Part shown: in pieces, positions 12,788 through 24,115 of the stretch
Layout: every line of letters starts with the position of its first letter
How positions within the stretch are numbered: position 1 is the stretch's first letter
DNA from: Symsagittifera roscoffensis
Lineage: Eukaryota > Xenacoelomorpha > Acoela > Convolutidae
DNA: 64,000 nt
Reading direction: 5' to 3'
Assembly (NCBI RefSeq): GCF_963678635.1
Contig: NC_087068.1
Span: 41,813,649-41,877,648, forward strand
The notes under the pieces: model-generated
The model's database searches: none
What the model saw: the letters and a program-made list of their open reading frames with translations, nothing else
What the model was told of the DNA's origin: nothing
Translations under genes and position numbers: made by a program

Positions 12788-13790
12788 TGCATCATGTGAT
12801 TTTACATTTTATAAAACTTTTATTAATTTAATATTTTTTAATTATGATTTTAGTTAGTTGTTTTCACAAAAGCTTTTTGTTTTAGTTCGGTTATTTTGAA
12901 GAGTTACTCACCCTTGAGTAGCTCTTATTAAAAATAAAGGTGTGGTCACAAAGCGTGGATGTAGCACGGTGGGTTAGGCCGGCTATAGAGCATGCTCAGG
13001 ACGTCCTTTCCTGGTGGGTTAGGCCAGGTGTGGGAGTATGATTTCATGCGGTTTTTATGAGGGGTCCTGTTATGTGACAACATTTTATGTTGGGTTTGTT
13101 GTGGTTTTACTTATGTTTTGTTGGTTATGTACTTTTTCCAAAAAGCAAATTGTTTGTGGTATGGGTTTGTCTTTTGACTTTTTTGTGTTTTATTATTTCT
13201 TTCTAAGACTTTGTAATAGTCTTCAAAAGAATAAATTATCCAGTTTTAAACTGGGTTAATCCGGTTTGGGTACCGTTGGTTTCCTTTTCTTAGTCATGCT
13301 GTTATTTTATGATTTGTGGTATTTAGTAAGCTGCGTTGGTTAGTTTTGTTTAGTATATGATTCCTTTCCAACCGGGTTAAAGGAAAGTTTGAAACTTGTT
13401 ATTATTTGTTAGAGTTGTTGAGTGTGAAAACTTGAAACTGAAATTCATTATTTTAAACAATTCTTCGTGGGCGAGCTGTGCGAGTGTGGATAGAATTTCT
13501 GTGCGAATGAATGAAAATATCAAAAGGTTAGTACTGCAATTGCATTTTATTAATTTACTGCATAGAATTTGGAAATTTACTGCTAGTAATGGGGGAATTT
13601 TAAGATACAAATTTTCATCATATGTAGATTTACTGCTTTTAGGGGAAAATTTTATAAATTAATTTACTGCATTGGTATTATATTTATTTAATTGTTGGTG
13701 CAGAAGTTAAAAGGGTCTTAAACAGTTTTGAAGAAGTTTGCTATTTTTTATTTTTCTTTTGTGAATTTTTCAGATGATCGAAGATGAAGG

Positions 13791-13807
13791 CCTCACTGGT
13801 CGCACCA
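13791..13807 (-). promoter_or_regulatory. Primer-binding site of the LTR element
   Basis: Two bases after the LTR end, the minus strand reads TGGTGCGACCAGTGAGG. It starts with the TGG that pairs with a tRNA 3' CCA end, at the spacing usual for LTR elements. I do not assign the tRNA. No similar TGG-led site is present beside the other LTR, which settles the orientation. Confidence 0.7.
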
Positions 13808-13809
13808 GA

Positions 13810-14217
13810 TGAGTTAGGACTGGTGTGTAACTCATAGAGTAATTTCGGATAGGGTACACCGTCTGCTCGTCACGCTATCTTATTTTCGGCCGGATAGATT
13901 CGTGCAACTTCTTAGTCTAATACCGATCCTAATCTTACTCTTATACTATCTAGTCTCAGGTTGTTTAACTAGTCTCTGCTAGGCTCAATAGATCTAGGGT
14001 ATACTGGTTTATTGCGGCTGCTGAAGTGCTCGGGAGAGTCCAACTAATTTCTAAGTTAAATTCAAATCTCTCTGGTGCTGAAATTACAAGTAACTTCAGC
14101 ACTTACAAATAAGTGGGTTGTTAGTTAGATGGATCATGATTGGTTAATATTAAATACTTTACATTGGTAAAACATTTAATTTATCCAATCATAAAATATA
14201 GTTTAGATCAGGTTCCA
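13810..14217 (-). repeat. LTR, right copy (5' LTR in element orientation)
   Basis: This 408-bp copy appears identical to the left LTR over its whole length. In the element orientation it is the upstream LTR and would hold the promoter. It is followed on the plus strand by TTCC, the second half of the target duplication. Confidence 0.88.
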
Positions 14218-17200
14218 TTCCGCTCATTAAAAACAGCAATAATTAATTTCATAGAAAGAACAAATGTAAAACTTTCACTCATTATGTTTGGAACTTGTAT
14301 GATCAACACCTTTTCGATCCTGGTTTTTGTAAGGCTTCCAGGTTTGAAAAAAAAAACGTTTTAAAAACCAAAAAAAAAACAGTTATTTTTATTTCTAGGA
14401 TAAAGTTCCGCTCTCTCAAGTTATCAATTATTAGCTTTATAGAAAAAACAGATGCAAGACCAATTATTCGGTTAGATTTGATGGAGGTTTAGGAAAATTT
14501 TTATAGCTATGTATCTTAAATTTTAGTGAAAAAAGATGAGAAACTTAATTGGCCTCGATCAAACGCAAAGATATTTGGCTCATATTTGCGAACCCTGTGG
14601 ATAACGCTCCTCTTTTTTAATGCACAAATTTGAAATTTCAAGAATGAAATGTTTTTTTTTTTCACATAAAAAACGTCTAATAAACATTTTTTTGTTCATG
14701 AAATTTCTATGACTAGCAGTTTTCGCTATCCAGTTCCGATTTAAACTCTAAGAAACTAGTTCCGATTTAAAATTTGAATAACACACTAATTAAGAATTTG
14801 CTCTAGTAAGGAAACTCAGAGGTAAAGTGGCAGCAATCACAATGATAAACTAATGTTACGACACTTTCATGTTATGACCTTTTCACACAAAAACATGTAG
14901 CATTTTGTGTAGCGCTAGAAAGCTTCTACTTAAAAAATCCAATGGTTGAAAATAGTGACACGCCGTGTCTTTTTACAGAACTATGTTTAATTTATCGTAA
15001 AAAAATATGACTGTACAATAAACCCTTAACTACTTAATAGTGGTTTTTGGTAAGTTTTTTTTTACGTCGGCTTGATATAGTTTTTTGATGACCTCGTACA
15101 TTACTAATGAAATTTGACTCAAACGAGAATTTGATACCTTGTAGCATCCTTATCGAATGATCACCCTCATTAATTAAATGACGTTTAAATCTTCCGCCAG
15201 TGTAAACTCTTTGAATATAATTCTTCGAATCTTGTAACCTCAAGTTTTTTCAAAACATCCCCATTTTTCTCATTTCATGGATGATTTTACAAGCTAAATT
15301 CTAAATTGATTAATGATTGACTGGTCATTGAACTTCTGAATATTCTCGTCCCATGCCTTCGTGATTTTTCCTGAGATATTTGATTCCGCTCAAAAAAGCC
15401 ACGTCATGAAAATTTCTTTTCTAATTAACTGCTTTTTTGCCAATCTCATGTTGACATTCTATCTTATAAAACACTTCAAACCCCTGTCGAGCTCATAATT
15501 TTAAAATTCCAGCCTTTTTACTCGTCTACTAAACCTTTCAAGTTTCAAAAGATATTCTTAGCTGGTTATCTTTTTTGGTTATCTCTTGGATTATTTTCCT
15601 CGCTTTAAAATTTTCAATTTTTAGAATTATAACAGATCAAAATAATGAAAAAATTCAATGACCATGCTTGAAAACTTGTATGATAAGCTTTCGTTATTCA
15701 TAAAAAAAGTATGTGAAGCAGTTTTTGCGCCCGGAGTTTGAATGACAAGCAGCTTCCATTTCAAAAACCCACAAAACGAGTTAAGTTTGATTCTTTGTTT
15801 TTGCCTAAAACCATAATAACCCAGCCATTTCCCTAATAAAAAAACACAGAAATTAAGCGACAAAAAACACAGATGAACGGCTTTTGGTGATTAGTGGTTG
15901 AAACAAGTGGCATGCCTTTTGACAGTTTTAGCTTCACCTTAACCTAAAAGGAAAAAACTATGACTGTAGACAAATATTTCAAAACTTATTTGTAGTTTTT
16001 GAATAGTTTGAGTGAAAAATTTTGCCTGGGCTACATTATATTCGGAACAAAAATTGTATTCAAAAAAATTTTTTCTGCAAAAGTTTTTTAACGTAGAGTT
16101 GTATTTGCAAAAAAAACTTACTTAAAAATCGAATCGAAAACACATCAGCGAAAACACATCATAAGTCAACAATGAAAAAATTTTGTTGTTAATCACCGGC
16201 CTTTAAAACCGTAGAATAGAGAAAAGCCTTAAAAGTCTTCAAACAGTCCTCCAAAATTCAATGGAAAATGAATGATAATTGTTTTACTTACGCTCAACAA
16301 TGAAACTGTAAAATAAATTATTTTATTCTATTCAAGTCAATCGGGGCCGTTTATAGAATTGAGAAGGAACAGGCTGGAAGTTTTCAGAAGATTTCAAAAA
16401 AAAATTGAAGAACCAAATCACTTCTTTGAAAGAAGCAGAAGCTTTCAGAATTTCATGTACAGAATATTAGAAAAAAAAGCAAAAAAAAGGTATTAATTAA
16501 AACAAACAGAGAGTTTTTTTTTAATCTGGAGCCTTTTTTATGAATTGAGTAAATCAAAAAAAAACATTTAGTGATTTACTGGATGCTGGACAAAAAGTCG
16601 ATGAAATTTGGCAGAAACTTTAATAAAATTTTCATTTAAAGTTGGTTTTTATCACTATATGAAGAAGACATCAGTGTAAAAAAATCAATTAAGAGCTTTA
16701 ATGATCTTGAACAAAAATACGGATACTTGGCGTAGAGCTGATTTTGATACACTATTAAGTCGGGATCGAATTAACATCCTCCTCATCAAACAAATCGAGC
16801 TAGGAATTTTCTCCAGTGTTAAGTGCTCGGTTAGCACTCTTGCAAATTCTAACCTAAATTTTTGTAAAAGATGCGCATTTTTGTCCCTTTCCGATTAAAC
16901 TTATAGTTTAAAAACTGATTATTGAATGGTTAATTATTTTTTCACGGCCACCTCTTTGTTAGTTTCTCGGCATTTATAACTTTTCTTCAAGAGTGAATTT
17001 CATGGAAAAGGCTCCACTTTTAGAAAATCTTTAACAACCATTTTCAGCCACTGCTCAAAAGACGCTTAAAAAAAACAAAAAAAAACAACGCAATTGTTTT
17101 CAATATTGATAAAAGTAGGCGCTGTAAAAATTTAACATGTTAAATTTACAAAAAGAAATGAATAATGAAAACGATCACTTATTGCGTTTGAAATTATCTT

Positions 17201-18432
17201 GAGAAGCATTTTTGAGCATAAAAAGTCTATGATAAGCAGTTTTTGTGCGAAAAATTGTATGACTAGTAGTGTTACATCAGAAAATCAATTGAATTTTATT
17301 TGAAATTAATTCTTTTTCTAAAGATACAATCACCAAACTTTTAAGTGGCAACAATGACAGAGATAAACTATGTTTTTAGATTGGCCATCTAATTTAGTGT
17401 TATAAATTTCACATAGAAGAAAAGCTAGCAAGTTCTCTGGCAAGATATCTAGCCAGCTTAAGTTTGTGTAAGGCTAGCCAGCTTAATTTTGTGTAAGGCT
17501 AGCAAGCTTCTGCCTTGAAACAATTAATGTTTGAAAAGACTGGCCTGTCTTTTTGTAGGTTTAGGTATATGTTATTATTTTAAAAAAAGGCTGCACAAAA
17601 ACAAAAAAAAAACGCTTAGTTGTTTAATTGAGTCTAATTGTGGTTTTTAAGAATAATTTGGGTGAAAAATTTCCGACTGGATTACGTTATGGATAAACAA
17701 AACTTTTGCATGCAAAGTTTTTTCTATCTGTAAAACTTGAATAAATTGCAAAACCATCAGTGAGAAAAAACAATGAGTCAGAAATTATACAGTTAGCTTT
17801 TTTCCATCCCAAAGCTTTTCAGAATCAGAAAAATTCAAAACAGTCGAATAGAATAAAAAATAGTTTTAAAAGCTTTCAAACAACATTTCAGATTTTCTAC
17901 AAATTTCTAGCATTTATAACATTTTTAGAAAATCTAAGACAAACTGTGTTATTGCGGATAGGTCAACCGAGGCGGTTAAGAGGAATGAGAGGGAGTAGTC
18001 TGTAGGTTTCGAGAAAAAACAATATAACAGTCCAAATCACGTTTCACGGAACAAGCGGAAGTTTTCAGAAATTCATCTACAGATTAATAGGAATAGGATG
18101 AGACGGCGCAGACTTGTAACGAACGTTTGAAAAAAATGGAAAAAATCTTTTGATCCGGAGCCATGTTCACGATTTGAGTGAAATTGGTCAAAGTATCCAT
18201 CTAGGATTTCGTCGGAATGAGACTAATTGTTCGGTGAGATGTGATAAAACATTCAACAAAAACCTCCTTGATGGTTGGTCCTTAATGGTTTTCGCTGGAA
18301 AAATTGTACCAATTCTAGCAAAAAGAACAAACTTTTTGCTTAATGGAGAAGAAAGTCCTCAAAAAGAGATGAAAGTTTTAGAAAAATCTGCATGCACATC
18401 AAAATTGGCAGAAAACTGTCACGATTAGACTA

Positions 18433-19131
18433 TAGTGCTGATTTAAAATAACCGGACACAACGAACAACTTCGATAAATTCAAGCGCGTTTTTCTCAGAT
18501 TGGGTCAACTTTAGACAAAAGATGATAAGAAGAAAAGTTTCTTGGAATTTCACCAGATTTAATATTCTGCAAACTTTTCTTTAAGTTCTTAATCAAAATT
18601 TTATTCCAAAAATGGGTCAATTTGGCTTTTTAATTAATCAAGCATTACGCTGAAACTACCATATTGATTGAAGGGAAAATTAGATCAAAAGAAGCTTTTT
18701 ACACAGCCCAACAATACTCTAGAAAGATAAAGTTTTCAAAAATTTGTATACGAGAATATATTTCTGGTTGATCAAGGTAGTTTTGAAAAAAGGTCATTTT
18801 TTATATAAAAATGAAAACTTGTTGGCAAAAAAACCTCCAAACATTTTACGCAAAAGTTTTACTCTTCTAACACTTTTTTGGGCTATGTCAGAGGCTACTT
18901 TTGTTATAAGTTTTTCATCAATTAATTTGGTAGTTCTCAATTGCTTAAGAAAGCCAAAATAACCTATTTTTGGAGTAAGTTTTTGGTTCAGGATTTCGGG
19001 AAAAACTTGCACCATTTTAATTCTGGCGCATTTCTAAGCAATTTTTAATCTGTTCCAGACCCAATTTGAGAAAAACGCGTTTGAAAATTCAAACGTTAAC
19101 CGTTGTGTGGGGTTAGTTTAAATCAACGCTG
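18433..19131. mobile_element. Tc1/mariner-like miniature inverted-repeat element (699 bp)
   Basis: The ends form inverted repeats of roughly 90 bp. The left arm reads TAGTGCTGATTTAAAATAACC, then CCGGACACAACG and GCGTTTTTCTCAGATTGGGTC. The right arm, read inward on the minus strand, gives CAGCGTTGATTTAAACTAACC, CCCACACAACGG and GCGTTTTTCTCAAATTGGGTC. TA dinucleotides flank both sides (18,431-18,432 and 19,132-19,133), the target duplication typical of Tc1/mariner elements. The interior has no transposase-like frame. A related left arm lies at 1,687. Confidence 0.72.
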
Positions 19132-19318
19132 TATAGATACTTCAAACGTTGATTAAATAAAAAATGAACGGCTGGAGAAAACCATGGTCAGACCGGAGTA
19201 ATTGAAAAAACAATGAATTTATGGAAAATTAAAAGTTCTCTGCCTTTCGATGTATAAATCGTCTTTCTTTAAACAGATGCGCGAAAATGTATAAATTTTT
19301 GAGCGGCAGCGGCCAAAA

Positions 19319-19840
19319 TTGGACGTTTTTACTTGCCGTAATGTGAGTCCTCCGTCCGAATCGTCACGCGGTTCCTTTACTTGCTATCAAAAAATCGATA
19401 AGCGACCACTGATTGAAAAACTTCGCTGGAAGGGAATAGGCGGAAACTTACTTGAGCTAGAGTCTCAAATAGACTGCACTCCTCGTGAAAAGATGTTTTT
19501 AATTCATAAAAGCATAATTGCCGTGAGCCTGAAAAAGTGCTTGATGAGAAATGGTTTAATAAATCTTGGAACGGTTGAAAACTTGAACAATAAAAAAGTA
19601 TCTTATTTCAATTATTTCGAACCAACCCTGGATAAAACAGTCATAATTGTTTTCATCAGGCCCGTGATTCATTTTCGGCCTCAATCTTTGCTGAGAAACG
19701 CAGTAATCTCAAATTGCGCTGAATTTTTCAGACTAAATTGCTTAACTATCTCGAGTTCAAATTGTGATAGCACAAAAACATATATTAATAGTCTGGAACG
19801 TCAGCGGAGTAACTGTATTGTTTTAGGGAAAGTAAAGTAA
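19319..19840 (+). CDS. Unrecognised 173-codon open frame
   Basis: This is one of the longest open frames outside the GC-rich right edge. Translation begins at TTG; the frame is open from about 19,286 and has no good ATG near the front. The peptide has a moderately charged first half and several hydrophobic runs later (for example VIIVFIRPVIHF), with no family motif that I recognise. With this base composition, stops should occur about every 13 codons, so a frame this long is unusual but not impossible by chance. It ends in a GTAAAG context that could be a donor site. It may be an exon, a decayed transposon frame, or chance. Confidence 0.2.
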   Translation: MDVFTCRNVSPPSESSRGSFTCYQKIDKRPLIEKLRWKGIGGNLLELESQIDCTPREKMFLIHKSIIAVSLKKCLMRNGLINLGTVENLNNKKVSYFNYFEPTLDKTVIIVFIRPVIHFRPQSLLRNAVISNCAEFFRLNCLTISSSNCDSTKTYINSLERQRSNCIVLGKVK

Positions 19841-21227
19841 CTCCGGATCAAAAGACAGGAAAATATCATCAGAACGGGAAAATTGGCCATAAAAATGAAA
19901 TATTCATGCAAAAGCGAATGACCATTCCCAACATAAAAGTTGAATTTGAGGACCTTCAAATGACGATTTCGAGTCTATTTATGTTTAAACTCTGTTACAT
20001 AAAACAGTCATCAACGTAAATTTCCAGGAAGTTGAAGTCATATCCTTTACTCATCACTTTACTCGCAGTCACTTTAATTAACCAGCCATTCCAGTCTACA
20101 TAGTGAAGACCAAAATGCTACTCTTGAGTAAAAAAAATGATTAACAAGTTTTTGTACGGTCCAAACCAAAGCTGAAAAGTCTTTATTGTGCGGCCATACT
20201 CGTTAGGAGGAATTTCCTTTGATATGGCAGAAACAAGATGACTATCGAACTTCAAGAAGATCAACCCACCAAATAGTTTTAGCAAAATATATCATCAAAA
20301 GATTGTTTTTTTATTTTTGTATTTGGTAATTTGCAGGCTCGTAAAATAGTTTAGCACCTACAACAACTTTTTAGTTATTTTCTTTTATTAAAAACTTACT
20401 TCTTTTATTAATCAACTAATGAAGATAGTTTTGAAAATAAAATTAACAGTCTTTAGTAATGATGCTCAAAATTTTAAACGAGATTCACTAAAGATCAATT
20501 CAAACACTTTTGATATTATAACTAGATGACAATCCAATTCCTCTTTAAAAAAGTTAAGAAGGAACTCTTGCCAATTTTTTTTTCGGATTTTCTCACTCCA
20601 AGTTTTGTCAGTTAAAAGTAAGGGAGCAGAGGGGCGTTAATTAGTTTTCTAATGAAGATTTTTTAGTGAACAATGCATTTTTGAATACTTTTCCTTAAGA
20701 TAAAGTAGAAAAACTGCCTCGAATGTCATCTACTTGGCCTTAAGCTACCTTAATGACGAAAATCATGACTAATTTTTGGTTCCTGCGAATTGCAGAGGAG
20801 CTAAAAATAGGCCTTAACAGTCCTGTCGAGGTTAGTCCATTTCCATTTATTTTATCTCCCCAAATTCCAGACTGTTTTTTTTTGTTGAGCAAAGCTCTTT
20901 GCTTGCGACTCAGGGTCGTTTTTTTGCGTCTAGAACTTTCACGTGGTACCACTATTGCAGCGAAAATTGGTCAGGTTGTGGTAGACTTGAAGCTAGAGGT
21001 CAAGTGAGAGCTCGTTCTCACACACTATCATTGCTACGGCATGTGATCGATTACATTTTGTTTTTTGAAATTCATTTACTGGAATGCTTTAAGTGTTAAA
21101 TCATAAAACAAAAAACGCAAAAGCTACGGACAGTAAAATGCTTCAGTCAAAATATACTTAGCAACGCCATTTTTTTTCATGGTTTACCACGCCAAAATTG
21201 GTTACTTTGGTATTAATCTGGATTCCA
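19841..21227. other. No gene seen
   Basis: AT-rich sequence with short chance frames only. The 84-codon plus frame at 20,753-21,007 and its minus-strand shadow have no recognisable content. A small hairpin-like sequence, GTGAGAGCTCGTTCTCAC, is at about 21,005-21,022. Confidence 0.4.
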
Positions 21228-21430
21228 TAGAAGGAGCGGAGCTAGGGTTTTTCAAATTGGGGCGGATTTTCAGAAATTGTTCGAAATTTTTGTCGATCTT
21301 TTTTTAGTTTGACCATATTGATTTGCCGAGCATTCCCAGAACACTGTAAACAAAGACCTTTTTTGATCAGAAAAAGACGTTTTTGGGCATTTTTAGAAAA
21401 TCTTGACCAAAAAATTCCATTTTTGTGGAG
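21228..21430 (-). mobile_element. R1 hAT-like miniature element, diverged copy
   Basis: The order AGGAGCGGAGCTAGGG, GGGGCGGATTTTCAG, TGTTCGAAATTTTTG, GACGTTTTTGGGCATTTTTAG and AAATCTTGACCAAAAAATTCC matches the copy at 43,374 and is the reverse of the copy at 21,868. The ends are too worn to show a target duplication. The short frames in both strands here are fragments of the repeat. Confidence 0.45.
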
Positions 21431-21762
21431 CGCGTTCCCCCTCACAATTAGTACATTTTGCGCTAAAGGCGCCTTTAGCAAATCAATTGGACGTGCTCTT
21501 GGAGTACATCGAAAGTCCTAACTAGATCTGTCTCTAAATGCCTCATGAAACAAAGCATGTTTCTATAAAAGTTTTTTAGTATTATGGTATATTTACCAAT
21601 TACACTTGAAAAATATGTTGTCCGAAAAATGCAGTTAGCCTATTTTCTCTTGCTGCTCTGGTCTTCAAAAAAATCTTCGCCGCTTAAAAAGTACAAAATA
21701 AATTTTACTAATCCATTTTGAGACAAAAATTATCTTATTTTTCTACTGAGAACAGTAGCGGG

Positions 21763-21785
21763 GATTCGACCCCCTGTCTACCCAA
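21763..21785 (-). repeat. tRNA T-arm-like sequence
   Basis: On the minus strand, GGGGGTCGAATCCCCGC resembles a tRNA T arm with its internal promoter B box (GGTTCGANTCC). No good A box or cloverleaf precedes it, so it is at most a tRNA-derived fragment. Confidence 0.25.
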
Positions 21786-21867
21786 AGTGTCCCCCCTTTG
21801 ATACTAATTTAAAACATCCATTTTTTGCTGGCTGACCCTATAATTTTTCTTAAGTTTCTTGGAATAT

Positions 21868-22112
21868 TTTATAGGGGGAGCGCGCGCCGAAAAAACAATA
21901 ATTTTTGGTCAAAGCTGTCCAAAATGTGCCTTAAAACGCTTTTTTCGGCCTGTTTTTTTTTTCAAAAACTGGCTGCGGCACAAAAAATTTGGCAAGAAAT
22001 GCCTTTCTAGTGACTTGGGAGAGCTCGGAAAATCAATTTGGTCAAAAAAAAGTTGTTCAAATTTTCGAACATTTTTGAAGTCCGCCCAGCCCCCGTCGAG
22101 AAAACTTCAACT
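21868..22112 (+). mobile_element. R1 hAT-like miniature element, copy
   Basis: The block order is TTTTTGGTCAAAGCTGTCC, ACGCTTTTTTCGGCCTG, GGGAGAGCTCGGAAAATCAA, TTTGGTC, ATTTTCGAAC and CCGCCCAGCCCCCGTCGAG. This matches the R1 copy split by the retrotransposon at 26,948-33,433. It is useful as an uninterrupted reference for the sequence between CAAAACTG and GAGAGCTCGG that the retrotransposon interrupts. No coding content. Confidence 0.5.
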
Positions 22113-23809
22113 GCTTAGACACTAAGGGGGGCATCAGTCGTTTTTAGTTTATCTAGAAAACCTATATTGACACTAAAGTAATTTACCAGAATCTTTATAA
22201 CCAGCGACTGCTACGATATCTATTTAGTTTTGCGTTTGATGCGGATTTGTTAGTTTTTTGATTAAATGCTTCTTTGGTGAAACGCATCAAACGACGTCGC
22301 AAAAGTCCTCTGAGATCAGGCTCTCACTATCATGTTGTTTGATGTTGACTACTTAACTGACGAACAACTCAAAATCAGCCAAAGATAGATAAAAGCCAGA
22401 CTATATTAAACAATTTAAGCCCAAAGATAAAACTTATAAAACGGAAAAACAGATTTTAATTGATCTAGAATGTTGCATAACTTTGGGTCACATGAGTTTT
22501 CCCACACTCAAGTTATGGATTCATCAAGAATCATCTTTCATAATGATACGGATTGAACGTTTTTACGACAATAGCACTTTTCGATTATAATTCATTTTTT
22601 CCTACTCGTTTTCATCTTGATTTAAATTTGTTTTTAATATTTTTATTCTAAAGGTGATTGCTTGCTATTTAACTCAATCATATGCTTTCTTTTGATCGGT
22701 TTTCCAAACTGTTTTTCTGTCATAGTCTCTGTTATTCAAAAAATAAATTTCCAGGCATTTATGATTGAAAATGTTAACTTGTTCCGTTGTAGCTGTTCTG
22801 ATTTTTATATGCAAGGATCTTTTATGGTGACAGTTTTTATTTAATGGTAACTTTATTTTTGCTGAACTACGTTTTTTCTATAATTGAGCTGTCTCATCGT
22901 CTGTAATAGATTCCCTAAGTTTCTGAGAGTTTTGGTCAAAAATTTTAATGTAAAAATTTTGAAGTATTTTGAAGTACGGAAACGTTTTTATTCTGAAACA
23001 TAACTGGATATACTTTCCTTGAAGTATAGGAACTACCTCATCATCATTCTGAAACGTAACTGGAAATAATAGCCTTGAAATATATGAACTACGCTAGAAA
23101 CTACGTAAAAGAGCGTTTTTTAGCAAATAATTATGAATGCCGTTTTACAGGGTTAGCTTTGAGAATTACAGGGCTTTATCAACTAAATTTGTCTAGAATT
23201 GGTTTTCATTGATAAAGGAAATGGCAAAAAATTTGTATTTTTGCGAAAAAAAATTGTGTTAGCATTGGTAGTTAGAAGGTTTGAGCAACCAAATTTGCCA
23301 GGAAACACAGCAATTTTCGGTAAAAACATGGAAAAAAACTTTAATTTTTTGAAAAAAATTGATGCATCACCCACAGCTAAAAAACAAATATAAAACTGTC
23401 AAATTTTTAGTTTACTGTTTTTCTCATCAAATTTGATTTGGATGATCTTGTTCTTTGTTCTGATTTTTGTTTAGTATCCCGCGATGGAACTGTTGCAGGT
23501 TGTCGGCATGTTTTTGTACCACAAAGAAGACATTTCAAAAAACATTGAAAGCTTCATGGATCGATTATCCTAGTGTTGTAGAATTGAAAAATGGTGGTTA
23601 GAAATCTTCTTTGTTCATGCTTGTAAGTGGGGAATTTTGTATTTTTTGAGATTTTTTACTGGTTTATATACAAAAAATTGTTGTCCTCATTAGTTCTGAT
23701 TCAATCGCTGGTCATAGAAATAACAGAACAAAATCTCTATTTTTTTATCACAGAAATAGCAAAAGAAAACTTCAGATTTTATTCTGATCAGAGAATTATC
23801 AAAAAAACC
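22113..23809. other. No gene seen
   Basis: AT-rich sequence without a supportable frame. Two short related lines occur at about 22,976-23,090 (GAAACATAACTGGATATACTTTCC and GAAACGTAACTGGAAATAATAGCC), a weak local duplication. Confidence 0.4.
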
Positions 23810-23995
23810 TCGTTCTAATCAGACTTTGTTCTAATCAGACAAATAGCAGAAGGAAAACAGTAGTGTAACTGTTCAGTTCTAATATTCAGTTCTAATATTC
23901 ATATATTCAGTTCTAAAACAGTACTGCAGTGTTTTCTGTGATTATTCTCTGATCATACAGTACCGCAGTGTTTTCTGTGATTAATATCTGATCAG
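23810..23995. repeat. Cluster of short tandem duplications
   Basis: TTCTAATCAGAC occurs twice (about 23,813-23,842), CAGTTCTAATATTC twice with a third partial copy (about 23,874-23,915), and a 39-bp unit twice (23,918-23,955 and 23,957-23,994; core CAGTGTTTTCTGTGATTA followed by CTGATCA). The pattern suggests local slippage. Confidence 0.6.
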
Positions 23996-24059
23996 AGATG
24001 AATTGCCACTTTCCAGAATCTCACACAAAACTGACATTTAACTGTTAAGTTTCTGGAGA

Positions 24060-24115
24060 ATTATTGATTTTCTCTGTGATTTGAACCCGGGATGGTTAAA
24101 GATGCAATGCTCAAC
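24060..24115 (-). repeat. tRNA-like fragment
   Basis: The minus strand reads GAGCATTGCATCTTTAACC, then CCCGGGTTCAAATCACAG. The second part fits a B box (GGTTCAAATC) and the first resembles the anticodon-arm region of a tRNA. The D arm and A box are missing. A truncated tRNA-derived repeat is the likeliest reading. Confidence 0.3.

Larger units (their letters stand above)
11859..14217 (-). mobile_element. Young non-autonomous LTR retrotransposon (2,359 bp)
   Basis: Two 408-bp direct repeats flank a 1,543-bp interior, and the element is bounded by a 4-bp target duplication, TTCC (11,855-11,858 and 14,218-14,221). I read the LTRs base for base and saw no difference, which implies a recent insertion. 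The primer-binding site lies beside the right LTR on the minus strand, and the LTR has CCAAT and AATAAA motifs in that orientation, so it is transcribed leftward. The interior has no protease, RT or integrase motif. Movement would need enzymes from another element, so it is best called a TRIM/LARD-like derivative. Four-bp duplications suit the Ty3/gypsy group, but the family is unproven. Confidence 0.88.
10150..18170. repeat. Decayed tandem array of irregular ~0.5-1.6 kb units
   Basis: The same series of landmarks recurs in the same order. GAGAAACTTTAATGACC-like blocks lie near 10,183, 11,411, 14,535 and 16,690. AACTTGTATGATAA-like blocks lie near 10,770, 14,290 and 15,668. GCTGCACAAAA or ACTGTAC/GACAAA blocks lie near 11,028, 14,990, 15,960 and 17,590. 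AAGTCAATC(A/G)-(A/G)-CGGTTTA blocks lie near 11,114, 16,330 and 17,958. Divergence is high and spacing irregular, so the array is old. No unit keeps a shared reading frame; the 124-codon frame at 10,161-10,535 is not preserved in the other units. The young LTR element interrupts the second unit. Confidence 0.5.
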
